A DNA stretch of 5,778 nt from NCBI GenBank assembly GCA_964632485.1, contig CAZWDO010000048.1, positions 1 to 5,778 on the forward strand, read 5' to 3'. The notes under the pieces were generated by a model. The model was not told the origin of the DNA and made no database searches. It was given only the letters and a program-made list of their open reading frames with translations. Shown piece by piece: positions 1-5,384 of this stretch. The DNA comes from CAZWDO01 sp964632485 [NCBI: uncultured bacterium]. GTDB taxonomy: Bacteria > JAGOEH01. Position 1 is the stretch's first letter, and the number at the start of each line of letters is the position of its first letter. The translations under genes were made by a program, and so were the position numbers.

Positions 1-11
1 ATAAATTCTGT

Positions 12-356
12 TTGTCAATTGAAAAAGGAAAATTTCAGAAAAAACTACTATCTGCGCGAAGCTTGAAATTATATTTACAAGATAAGGCAAATAATGTGGC
101 GATTCGATCGGGCGGAATGCCATGCCCTGTTCTATTTGTATGGAGATGGCTGGATAATGATGGACGATTAGTACGCCAAACATTTCGCCCCAACCCTGCT
201 GTCGAGATCGTGAAGGAGCTGATGGCGCCCGGTCAGGGAGTGCGTTTGCTCTTTAAACAGGATTGCGCCCGCGATGAGGATTGGGGTTACGAGATCGACA
301 CCCGCCATGAACCGGCAAAGGTTATAGAACTCAGACGGCTGTGGGTTGCGGCGTAG
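12..356 (+). CDS. Hypothetical protein, probably 5'-incomplete
   Basis: I do not recognise this protein. The frame is open from the left edge (codons AAA, TTC and TGT precede base 12), so the gene probably starts outside the window. Possible internal starts are TTG at 12 (no ribosome binding site visible) and ATG at 117, which would give a 79-aa protein. The product is soluble and charged, with no signal peptide or membrane segment. The second half has a WRWLDNDGRLVRQTF stretch that looks like beta-strands of a small domain, then a charged end with the stop TAG. Base composition changes inside the frame: the first ~35 codons are A+T-rich, while 181-240 has 38 G or C in 60 bases by hand count. 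This could mark an upstream junction, or simply a gene starting near 117. The reading frame is likely real; function unknown. Confidence 0.5.
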   Translation: MSIEKGKFQKKLLSARSLKLYLQDKANNVAIRSGGMPCPVLFVWRWLDNDGRLVRQTFRPNPAVEIVKELMAPGQGVRLLFKQDCARDEDWGYEIDTRHEPAKVIELRRLWVAA

Positions 357-398
357 GACAAAGGGAATATGAATGAACGAGGCGGGGGCATATCAAAA

Positions 399-420
399 GG
401 TCTCTCTGACCAATTTTTTT
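399..420 (+). terminator. Weak candidate intrinsic terminator after the first gene
   Basis: A hairpin GGTC-TCTCT-GACC (399-411) is followed by AA and then seven T residues (414-420). The stem is only four pairs, so it would be a weak terminator. Its position, about 45 bases after the stop at 356 and just before the promoter at 438, fits separate transcription of the next gene. Confidence 0.35.
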
Positions 421-437
421 AAGATATTGCTTTTTTC

Positions 438-467
438 TTGCAAAAAAAAAATTCTTTTGTATATTTG
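438..467 (+). promoter_or_regulatory. Bacteroidota-type promoter for the FISUMP gene
   Basis: TTG at 438-440 and TATATTTG at 460-467 are separated by 19 bp. This matches the known Bacteroidota primary sigma factor consensus (-33 TTG, -7 TAnnTTTG) at every conserved base. Transcription would begin around 472-475, leaving a leader of about 115 nt before the ATG at 590. It is the clearest taxonomic signal in the window outside the proteins. Confidence 0.7.
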
Positions 468-568
468 ATAAAACGGTAAATGTAATAGAACCGAGTAATG
501 AGTGCAGGTTAGATGTGAGAATTTTGAATAATCGTGTGCAGTAAGAGGGAAGGAACTAAACCGGAAGC

Positions 569-582
569 CTCCAACAAAGGAG
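569..582 (+). promoter_or_regulatory. Shine-Dalgarno site for the FISUMP gene, with a small hairpin over it
   Basis: AAAGGAG at 576-582 lies 7 nt before the ATG at 590, a strong ribosome binding site that fixes the start of the FISUMP gene. CTCC at 569-572 can pair with GGAG at 579-582 across a 6-nt loop. This four-pair hairpin would cover the site only weakly. Confidence 0.6.
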
Positions 583-589
583 TGTACGA

Positions 590-1273
590 ATGAATTGGTT
601 GAGGAAAATCTTCTCTTGTGGCAGCGCGCAACTTGGCGACCAATTCAATCAGCAGGTATCTAAGCAAGAAACTACTAATAAAAATGAACCATCCTCCTCA
701 CTTCTATTCCCGGATGCTACTTTTGAAGAACTATTCAAGACAGTGCATATTGGGAATCAAATCTGGATGGCGAAAAATCTGGATATCGATCATTTCCGGA
801 ACAACACTAAAATTCCAGAAGTTCAGGACGGTAAAGAATGGAAAATGGCTAGCGAAGCGAAACGGCCCGCGTGGTGTTATTACGACAATGACGCCGAGAA
901 CGGAAAGATATATGGCAAGCTGTACAACTGGTTTGCCGTGATCGACCCTCGTGGATTGGCGCCTGAAGGCTGGCATGTGCCCAGCCAGAAAGAGTTTGAG
1001 GAATTGCTGGATGCGGTCGGAACAGATGAGCATAAACAATATGACGCCCTGATAAATGGTGGATACTCAGGTTTCAACGCATTGCTGGGCGGGTGTCGTT
1101 TCAGTCACAATAATTTTCTCGATAAGGGTACCGACACTAGCTTCTGGTCTTCCTCGCAATGTGAAGACGGTATCGCATATAGTCTGCAAATTTGGGAACC
1201 AGGTAGAAGCGGGGCCTATTTGGTCAGCAGCTACTATCGGCTCGGGTTCTCTGTTCGTTGCGTCAAGGACTAA
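590..1273 (+). CDS. FISUMP (Fib_succ_major, TIGR02145/PF09603-type) domain protein
   Basis: This is a 227-aa protein whose residues ~50-227 form a FISUMP domain, a family named after Fibrobacter succinogenes paralogues and abundant in Bacteroidota. Visible family motifs in order: IGNQIWMAKNL (54-64), WCYYDNDAENGKIYGKLYNW (95-114), DPRGLAPEGWHVPSQKEFEEL (starting at 119), SGFNALLGGCR (160-170), FWSSS (185-189) and the terminal GFSVRCVKD (219-227). The domain looks complete. Its biochemical role is not established; members are usually surface or secreted proteins. The start is fixed by AAAGGAG at 576-582, and a Bacteroidota promoter lies upstream. Oddly, there is no convincing signal peptide: the N-terminus (MNWLRKIFSCGSAQ) has too short a hydrophobic run before Cys10 for a lipoprotein. 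Residues 11-48 look like a polar linker. Codons are G+C-richer than in genes to the right. Family assignment is nearly certain, location uncertain. Confidence 0.93.
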   Translation: MNWLRKIFSCGSAQLGDQFNQQVSKQETTNKNEPSSSLLFPDATFEELFKTVHIGNQIWMAKNLDIDHFRNNTKIPEVQDGKEWKMASEAKRPAWCYYDNDAENGKIYGKLYNWFAVIDPRGLAPEGWHVPSQKEFEELLDAVGTDEHKQYDALINGGYSGFNALLGGCRFSHNNFLDKGTDTSFWSSSQCEDGIAYSLQIWEPGRSGAYLVSSYYRLGFSVRCVKD

Positions 1274-1461
1274 TCGCGCCCGGAGCGAATCCCAAGGAAT
1301 TGTTACGGCCACATTATAATGTTGTTTATTGATTTCAACCCATTATCATTTTTTCCCATCTTCATCTGAAGCAAAACAATATATCCTGAAATAAACTGTC
1401 TTAGAGTGCATTTATTGGAATAAACTAACAGTAAAAAAAATTTAGAACTGAAAAAAAAGAC

Positions 1462-1490
1462 TTGACAAATGAGCTTGGGCAATGTATAAT
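1462..1490 (+). promoter_or_regulatory. Sigma70-like consensus promoter (TTGACA-17-TATAAT)
   Basis: TTGACA at 1462-1467 and TATAAT at 1485-1490 are separated by exactly 17 bp, an ideal E. coli-type promoter. This differs from the Bacteroidota consensus seen at 438-467. Initiation would fall near 1496-1498, on or next to the ATG at 1498. It could transcribe the small frame at 1498-1572 and, by read-through, the hydrolase gene at 1731. In A+T-rich DNA a chance match is possible, so activity in this host is inference. Confidence 0.4.
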
Positions 1491-1497
1491 AATTTAA

Positions 1498-1572
1498 ATG
1501 AAATCATGGGAAGTTTATGGCAACCGTTACATTGAGGCGCGACAGCGTTGGAAAAGGTTAAATCTCAATTGA
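1498..1572 (+). CDS. Possible 24-aa small ORF or gene remnant
   Basis: ATG at 1498 opens a frame of 24 codons ending at TGA (1570-1572). The predicted peptide is rich in Trp, Arg and Lys (it begins MKSWEVYGNRYIEARQRW). No ribosome binding site precedes it, but the -10 box of the promoter at 1462-1490 ends only 7 nt upstream of the ATG, so the message would be leaderless or nearly so. Local G+C is higher than in the flanks, which fits either a small coding gene or the remnant of a lost gene. I do not recognise the peptide. Confidence 0.2.
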   Translation: MKSWEVYGNRYIEARQRWKRLNLN

Positions 1573-1624
1573 AAAGGATAAAACCCGTAATATGTGTTCA
1601 GCTATAAAAGAAAAATATAAACAA

Positions 1625-1661
1625 TTGTTCTTATCCCTCCAATTTGGCTGTATAAGAACAA
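1625..1661. repeat. Inverted repeat (hairpin) upstream of the hydrolase cassette
   Basis: TTGTTCTTAT (1625-1634) is perfectly complementary to ATAAGAACAA (1652-1661), with a 17-nt loop. The flanking bases AA on the left and CAATT on the right extend the similarity after a small offset, making the arms asymmetric. It ends 15 bp before GTTATGCGC at 1677. There is no T-run after it, so it is not a standard terminator. Confidence 0.5.
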
Positions 1662-1676
1662 CAATTATACACAAAC

Positions 1677-1685
1677 GTTATGCGC
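1677..1685. repeat. Left border element GTTATGCGC of a possible gene cassette
   Basis: This 9-mer is the exact reverse complement of GCGCATAAC at 2834-2842. Together the two bracket the serine hydrolase gene with nothing else between them. The GTT...AAC polarity is the same as the outer core sites of integron attC recombination sites (consensus GTTRRRY and RYYYAAC), though the match to that consensus is imperfect. Confidence 0.4.
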
Positions 1686-1730
1686 AAGTAAGATACTGCT
1701 ATATGAATCTGAAATTATTAAAATGAAAAA

Positions 1731-2828
1731 ATGAATAAAACGATAATACTAATTCTTATAAGTTTATTTGCATTATTGAAGTTATCAGCACAATCTGCAA
1801 GTATTTTAAAAGTAGATAGCTTATTTACGCATCTCACAAATTCTGATTTATTCTCAGGAGCAGTATTAATTGCTGACAGTTCTGGAGTACTGTTATCAAA
1901 AGGGTATGGATTTTCAGACAGAGAAAATAAAATACAAAACACATCAGATACAAGATTTGATTTATCCTCAGGATCAAAAATTTTTACCAGCCTTGCTATA
2001 ACAAAGCTCGCTGAGCAAGGAAAATTGAATTATACCGACACAATTGGTCAGTATATAAAAGGATTGCCCCAAGGGAATGTCATGACGATACACCATCTTT
2101 TAACACATTCAGCAGGTGTTAAACAGTTTTATGCTGCAAAAGGATTTAAGTACGACGGTTCTATAAAAAACTGTACTGACCACATTCCTTATATAAGAAC
2201 TATGACTTTAGATTATAAACCAGGGGATAGTTGTTTATACTCCACTGGAGGATGTATGATTTTAGGAGCTGTAATTGAAAAAATTACAGGATTAAATTTT
2301 CAACAATATATTACAGACTTTCTAATAAAACCTTTGGGCTTAGAAAATACTTGTTTTACCCCTTATTGGACATTGACTGACAAGCAAAGGGAATATGCAA
2401 TTGGATACAGAAAAGATTCTACTGGATATAAACCGAATGCGTATAATTATGACTACGGTTTTGTACCTTTATCAGCGGGAGGCGCATGGAGCAGTGCAAA
2501 TGATTTATACAAAATAGATAATGCAGTTTTTTCAAACAAAATTGTTAGCAGCGAATATGTGAAATTAATGACTACGAAATATACAGAAATGGTAGCCGAA
2601 AACTATAAACTACAATTTGGATATATTTGGCTAATAGAAAACTCAAATACAGAATGCGTAGGTCATGCAGGTAATAGTAGTGGTTGGCATACTTGGAATT
2701 ATTACTATCCTGAGAAACAAACAACGATAATTATACTTACAAATATGGGGTCCGTTGATATATTTGATTTAGCTACCCAAGTTGATAAGATTTTATTTAA
2801 GGTGGAAAAGAATTGGCAACATAGATAA
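1731..2828 (+). CDS. Exported serine hydrolase, class C beta-lactamase/PBP-like family
   Basis: This 365-aa enzyme belongs to the beta-lactamase/penicillin-binding-protein-like serine hydrolases (PF00144 type). Residues 1-20 are a signal peptide (MNKTIILILISLFALLKLSA, cleavage near AQS), so it acts in the periplasm or outside. The catalytic motifs are visible: SxxK as S80-G-S-K83 within FDLSSGSKIFTSLAI, a YxN-position motif as Y170-S-T172 in PGDSCLYSTGG, and the KTG-equivalent HxG as H312-A-G314 in GHAGNSSGW. The family landmark HHLLTHSAG lies at 121-129. Length and motif spacing are normal for a complete enzyme. Asn of YxN is replaced by Thr, so activity on beta-lactams cannot be assumed; peptidase or esterase roles are equally likely in this family. 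No clear ribosome binding site or Bacteroidota promoter is seen. The gene is very A+T-rich (16 G or C in 1741-1800) and is bordered by complementary elements at 1677 and 2834. Confidence 0.9.
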   Translation: MNKTIILILISLFALLKLSAQSASILKVDSLFTHLTNSDLFSGAVLIADSSGVLLSKGYGFSDRENKIQNTSDTRFDLSSGSKIFTSLAITKLAEQGKLNYTDTIGQYIKGLPQGNVMTIHHLLTHSAGVKQFYAAKGFKYDGSIKNCTDHIPYIRTMTLDYKPGDSCLYSTGGCMILGAVIEKITGLNFQQYITDFLIKPLGLENTCFTPYWTLTDKQREYAIGYRKDSTGYKPNAYNYDYGFVPLSAGGAWSSANDLYKIDNAVFSNKIVSSEYVKLMTTKYTEMVAENYKLQFGYIWLIENSNTECVGHAGNSSGWHTWNYYYPEKQTTIIILTNMGSVDIFDLATQVDKILFKVEKNWQHR

Positions 2829-2833
2829 TACCA

Positions 2834-2842
2834 GCGCATAAC
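2834..2842. repeat. Right border element GCGCATAAC of the possible cassette
   Basis: This is the exact reverse complement of 1677-1685 and begins 6 bp after the hydrolase stop codon. It is followed within 5 bp by the long imperfect palindrome at 2847-2952. This is the order expected for the 3' end of an integron-type cassette: gene, then outer core site, then a foldable site. Confidence 0.4.
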
Positions 2843-2846
2843 ATGC

Positions 2847-2952
2847 GGTATAGTTAATAAGGGTATCAGTGGTTTGCGAGGCGCAGTAACCCGCTTCAAA
2901 ATATACTGTAACTGGATAAGTAAGAACCCCGCAATCTCTTACTAACCATACC
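2847..2952. repeat. Long asymmetric imperfect palindrome downstream of the hydrolase gene
   Basis: The outer arms GGTATAGTTAATAAGGG (2847-2863) and CTCTTACTAACCATACC (2936-2952) pair over 17 positions with two A/C mismatches and one G-T pair. Further in, TTGCGAGG (2874-2881) pairs with CCCCGCAA (2927-2934), with one mismatch. About 10 extra bases (2864-2873) on the left arm have almost no counterpart on the right, so the folded structure carries a one-sided bulge. No T-run follows, so a simple terminator is unlikely. It may be a dispersed intergenic repeat or a recombination site. Confidence 0.5.
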
Positions 2953-3010
2953 ACCCGCGCGATATAGCCAATGGTAGTACGATACAACCGAAAAGAAAGT
3001 ATTTAAGTGA

Positions 3011-3490
3011 ATGAACAGCATGAAACTAAACGATATATTGCGACTTGACAATCTTAACAACGTGAAGATTCGATTCAATTTGATGTTCGCTCAAAATTGG
3101 AACCCGATAGAACTTTATAAGAATGGCGACATATCAACAATGCTTGAAGGACAGTATTGGAATTACAATAATAACAAATCATACAAAGAAGGACAAACAA
3201 CCATTGGATTTGTTAAAATTACGCCAAAAGAAGATTTATGGTTGCTACTTCACATTGGACAAGTAACGAAGGACTTGAATATACTCGACGGTGTTGGTTA
3301 TGAATATCAAGACCTACCGGATTATGAGAAATATGTTGGACGCTTAATCGTAAAATTTAAGAATAAGGCACAGACAATGATTCGTAAAGCTAAATCAGTT
3401 ATTGACGACTGTTATATATCTCAAATTTTGCCCGACAGTTTTGACAAAGTTAAATTGAGCATAATCAATTTGGGGTATATTTATGGATAA
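3011..3490 (+). CDS. GIY-YIG nuclease family protein, N-terminal domain only (probable truncated remnant)
   Basis: The 159-aa product matches my recollection of the N-terminal half of a Bacteroidota GIY-YIG nuclease family. Landmarks are NWNPIELYKNGD (29-40), EGQYWNY (46-52), FVKITPKEDLWLL (67-79), HIGQVTKDLN (81-90), GVGYEY (94-99) and FKNKAQTMIRKAKSVIDDC (116-134), then QILPDSFD (138-145). In full-length relatives the last motif leads through a short linker into the GIY-YIG catalytic domain, for a total near 250-300 aa as I recall. Here about seven linker residues seem to be missing, the sequence changes to DKVKLSIINLGYIYG and stops. No catalytic Arg/Glu nuclease residues follow. It is therefore probably inactive as a nuclease, unless the remaining domain has its own role. 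The start is ATG 3011 or ATG 3020; neither has a good ribosome binding site. Its last 8 bases overlap the next frame. Confidence 0.7.
   Translation: MNSMKLNDILRLDNLNNVKIRFNLMFAQNWNPIELYKNGDISTMLEGQYWNYNNNKSYKEGQTTIGFVKITPKEDLWLLLHIGQVTKDLNILDGVGYEYQDLPDYEKYVGRLIVKFKNKAQTMIRKAKSVIDDCYISQILPDSFDKVKLSIINLGYIYG
3455..3483 (+). promoter_or_regulatory. Candidate Bacteroidota promoter for the two membrane-protein genes
   Basis: TTG at 3455-3457 and TATATTTA at 3476-3483 are 18 bp apart, differing from the TAnnTTTG consensus only in the last base. Initiation would be near 3490. The site lies in the last codons of the truncated nuclease gene and overlaps the ATG at 3483. If it is real, the downstream gene would be read from ATG 3519 rather than 3483. 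Confidence 0.35.
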
Positions 3491-4682
3491 TAAAAACTTT
3501 AATCAAAAATCAAATACCATGTTACAAAATAATTATTCAATAACAACTAAGCCTAATGGCAATATCAAATTAGTGAACAAAAGTTCGGTTACATGGTTTT
3601 CGCATGCACTTTTTTTCAATATTTTTGTCTGGTTGCTTGCGCTACAATTTCTGATAATTTCCGATTACGATATTAGTACATTTATCATTCGGTTGTCAAT
3701 GTTAAGCCTTGTGGTTTTTTCTATTTTTTGGAGCGGAAGTCTCTTCTTGGCAAAAAGTGCAACATCGGGTTACGAAATCGACGTTCATAAGCGGAGTATT
3801 CAACAACAGGTTACGGGAGCGCCTGAACACGATATCATTATTATACCGAATAACGCTTTGTTGTTGCATTACAGCTACCGCTACACTACGCCTTCATCGG
3901 ATAGTATTACAGGAGCAGACCGTTTTTTGAATATGTATGTTACTGCTTATGTTGTACCCGAAGAATCAGAAACAAATGAAGCATTCATGCAGCGAATAAC
4001 TGAAGCGTATAATACTGTAAGCCAAAAAGTGTACACCGATCCTGGGCAAACACCTTTACTGCCTAATGCCAAGCTTTTAAAAGAACATCGTTTGCATGCT
4101 GTTCACCAAACTATTTTGTACAGTATCGTTATGTTTCTGGACAATCCTGTGCTCGATTTCACAAAATATCCTTATACTGTAACTGATAAATCGGATTTTG
4201 CCCAATCCCTAACAGAAAAAAATACGGACAAAAAAGGCACGAAAAATACGGTAAAAGAAAGGATCATACATTTTAAACGTATGCCGATGTGGTTACCGAT
4301 AGCAATTTTTATTGTAATTTTATTACCGCTGTCAGCTTTTTATGGATTCTTTGCAACCCTCAAAAATCATGAGTTCATGCCGGCGTTTTTGTCCATGACC
4401 TTTTTTTGGCTAAGCCTATTGTCATTGCGCCAGCGCATTAAATTATCGGGGAGTGGAATAAGGCTTGACTTGTTGATGTGGTTTATACCGCTTATACGAA
4501 TTGAAAACATAAAATGGGAGGATGTCGGAATGCTGGATATACGAAACGAAAACGGTGCATATCTCGAATTTTTAGAAGCTTATAGCAACATCAGGTTGTT
4601 CGAAATACAACTCTATAACCTGAAAGAAGCAGAACGGATACAAAAAATAGTAGTGGATTATGCACGGACTGTGAATTTGTAA
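3483..4682 (+). CDS. Four-helix membrane protein with C-terminal PH-like domain
   Basis: I do not recognise a named family. The 399-aa frame (387 aa if it starts at ATG 3519, which the promoter at 3455-3483 favours) has hydrophobic helices at about 41-60, 65-90, 268-291 and 297-316. Between helices 2 and 3 is a soluble section of about 175 residues with a beta-rich start (SGYEIDVHKRSIQQQV), ending in a charged Lys/Thr-rich stretch (~233-263). After helix 4 comes a segment (319-395) patterned like a bacterial PH (bPH) domain: short strands, KWEDVGMLDIRNENG in the middle, and a final helix (KEAERIQKIVVDYAR). Bacterial proteins pairing helices with bPH domains are mostly uncharacterised membrane proteins. 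The next gene follows 30 bp later with a related layout, so they are likely co-transcribed. No signal peptide and no catalytic motif are seen. Domain assignment is by pattern only. Confidence 0.8.
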   Translation: MDNKNFNQKSNTMLQNNYSITTKPNGNIKLVNKSSVTWFSHALFFNIFVWLLALQFLIISDYDISTFIIRLSMLSLVVFSIFWSGSLFLAKSATSGYEIDVHKRSIQQQVTGAPEHDIIIIPNNALLLHYSYRYTTPSSDSITGADRFLNMYVTAYVVPEESETNEAFMQRITEAYNTVSQKVYTDPGQTPLLPNAKLLKEHRLHAVHQTILYSIVMFLDNPVLDFTKYPYTVTDKSDFAQSLTEKNTDKKGTKNTVKERIIHFKRMPMWLPIAIFIVILLPLSAFYGFFATLKNHEFMPAFLSMTFFWLSLLSLRQRIKLSGSGIRLDLLMWFIPLIRIENIKWEDVGMLDIRNENGAYLEFLEAYSNIRLFEIQLYNLKEAERIQKIVVDYARTVNL

Positions 4683-4712
4683 AACACGCTTTTTATAACA
4701 AAAAATACAGCT

Positions 4713-5360
4713 ATGTCTAAAGAGTCAAAAACCATATATACTACTTGGCCATGGAGTGTTCCCGAGCCGTATAAAAGCATTTACTGGTCTAAAGCACAAC
4801 CACCCAAAGGTGTAACTGTTTTTTATCAGGAAACCCACGGTTTCTTGGGGCTGCTGTTTTACGGTTTTTTTCTTGCAATTGCATTGTTGGTTGCTTACGT
4901 ATTCGTTCCTGCTCCTTTTCAGGAATATGCGAAGATGTCCAATGAAACAAATGATGTAAGCATCGTATCTTTATTTTTTTTATCGATGCTTGCAATTATA
5001 TCAACAAGCGCAGTTGTTTTGCTGATAGCTAAGTTTTTAATGGAGTTGGTTGTAGTAACTGCGAAAAATAAAATCCATTACGGAATTTTCGACTTTGATG
5101 ATTGTCTGGTCATTCGCCTTTCGATGTGGAATGCAATGGTACTGCCTTATGACCGAATTACGAATGTGGAAGTAGAGCGTGTCCAAACTGTTGAGATGAA
5201 ATATCCGTCTTACAGGCTTGTTATTTCTTATAAAGACTACAATGATAACTACGAAAATAAGCATTATTCTCTTCCACAGGATTACGAAGTGGCAGTATTG
5301 ATAAATAAGAGAATAAAAACTGGAATCGCCGAAGCTGGAACCTATTTAGATAAGATGTAA
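4713..5360 (+). CDS. Two-helix membrane protein with PH-like C-terminal domain
   Basis: This 215-aa protein has a Trp/Pro-rich cytoplasmic-looking N-terminus (TWPWSVPEPYKSIYW), a helix at about 43-65, an exposed polar loop, and a second helix at about 83-112. The C-terminal soluble part (113-205) has the strand-turn pattern of a bacterial PH domain: VVVTAKNKIHYGIF, then CLVIRLSMWNAMVLPYDRITNVEVERV, then YRLVISYKDY, ending in a helix (YEVAVLINKRIKTGI). The 30-bp gap to the preceding gene holds no terminator, so the two form a probable operon. Both combine paired helices with a PH-like domain, which suggests they meet in one membrane complex; that is inference. No ribosome binding site precedes the ATG, as is common in Bacteroidota. 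No enzymatic residues are recognisable. It appears complete. Confidence 0.82.
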   Translation: MSKESKTIYTTWPWSVPEPYKSIYWSKAQPPKGVTVFYQETHGFLGLLFYGFFLAIALLVAYVFVPAPFQEYAKMSNETNDVSIVSLFFLSMLAIISTSAVVLLIAKFLMELVVVTAKNKIHYGIFDFDDCLVIRLSMWNAMVLPYDRITNVEVERVQTVEMKYPSYRLVISYKDYNDNYENKHYSLPQDYEVAVLINKRIKTGIAEAGTYLDKM

Positions 5361-5365
5361 CCAGT

Positions 5366-5383
5366 AGTAAGGTTTTCCTTATT
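5366..5383 (+). terminator. Short hairpin after the membrane-protein operon
   Basis: AGTAAGG (5366-5372) pairs with CCTTATT (5377-5383), including one G-T pair, around a TTTT loop, 6 bases after the stop of the 215-aa protein. There is no strong T-run after it. If it is the operon terminator, the insertion sequence beginning at 5385 may have cut off its tail. Confidence 0.3.
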
Positions 5384-5384
5384 C

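Larger units (their letters stand above)
1274..1730. other. 457-bp intergenic region between the FISUMP and hydrolase genes
   Basis: No substantial gene is visible here. The region contains a perfect 12-bp palindrome ACATTATAATGT (1311-1322), with no T-run convincing enough for a terminator. It then has two related short direct repeats containing AATAAACT near 1391 and 1421, a consensus-like promoter (1462-1490), a 24-codon frame (1498-1572), a hairpin (1625-1661) and the GTTATGCGC element (1677-1685). From about 1320 the DNA becomes markedly A+T-rich compared with the FISUMP gene, so this gap is a likely junction between genomic segments. Confidence 0.6.

Noticed and set aside
590-625. Lipoprotein signal (Cys10) in the FISUMP protein
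   Set aside because: Only about four hydrophobic residues precede the Cys, and IFSC does not match the L-[AS]-[GA]-C lipobox.
731-1039. 102-codon reverse-strand frame under the FISUMP gene
   Set aside because: It is a shadow of a gene whose family motifs are clear in the forward frame.
1311-1322. Perfect palindrome ACATTATAATGT as a terminator or operator
   Set aside because: It has no loop, few G-C pairs and no following T-run. In A+T-rich DNA such palindromes are common, and no regulator is nearby.
1723-1734. Three-codon frame ATG-AAA-AAA-TGA overlapping the hydrolase start
   Set aside because: It is out of frame by one base and expected by chance in an A-rich leader; translational coupling is possible but unsupported.
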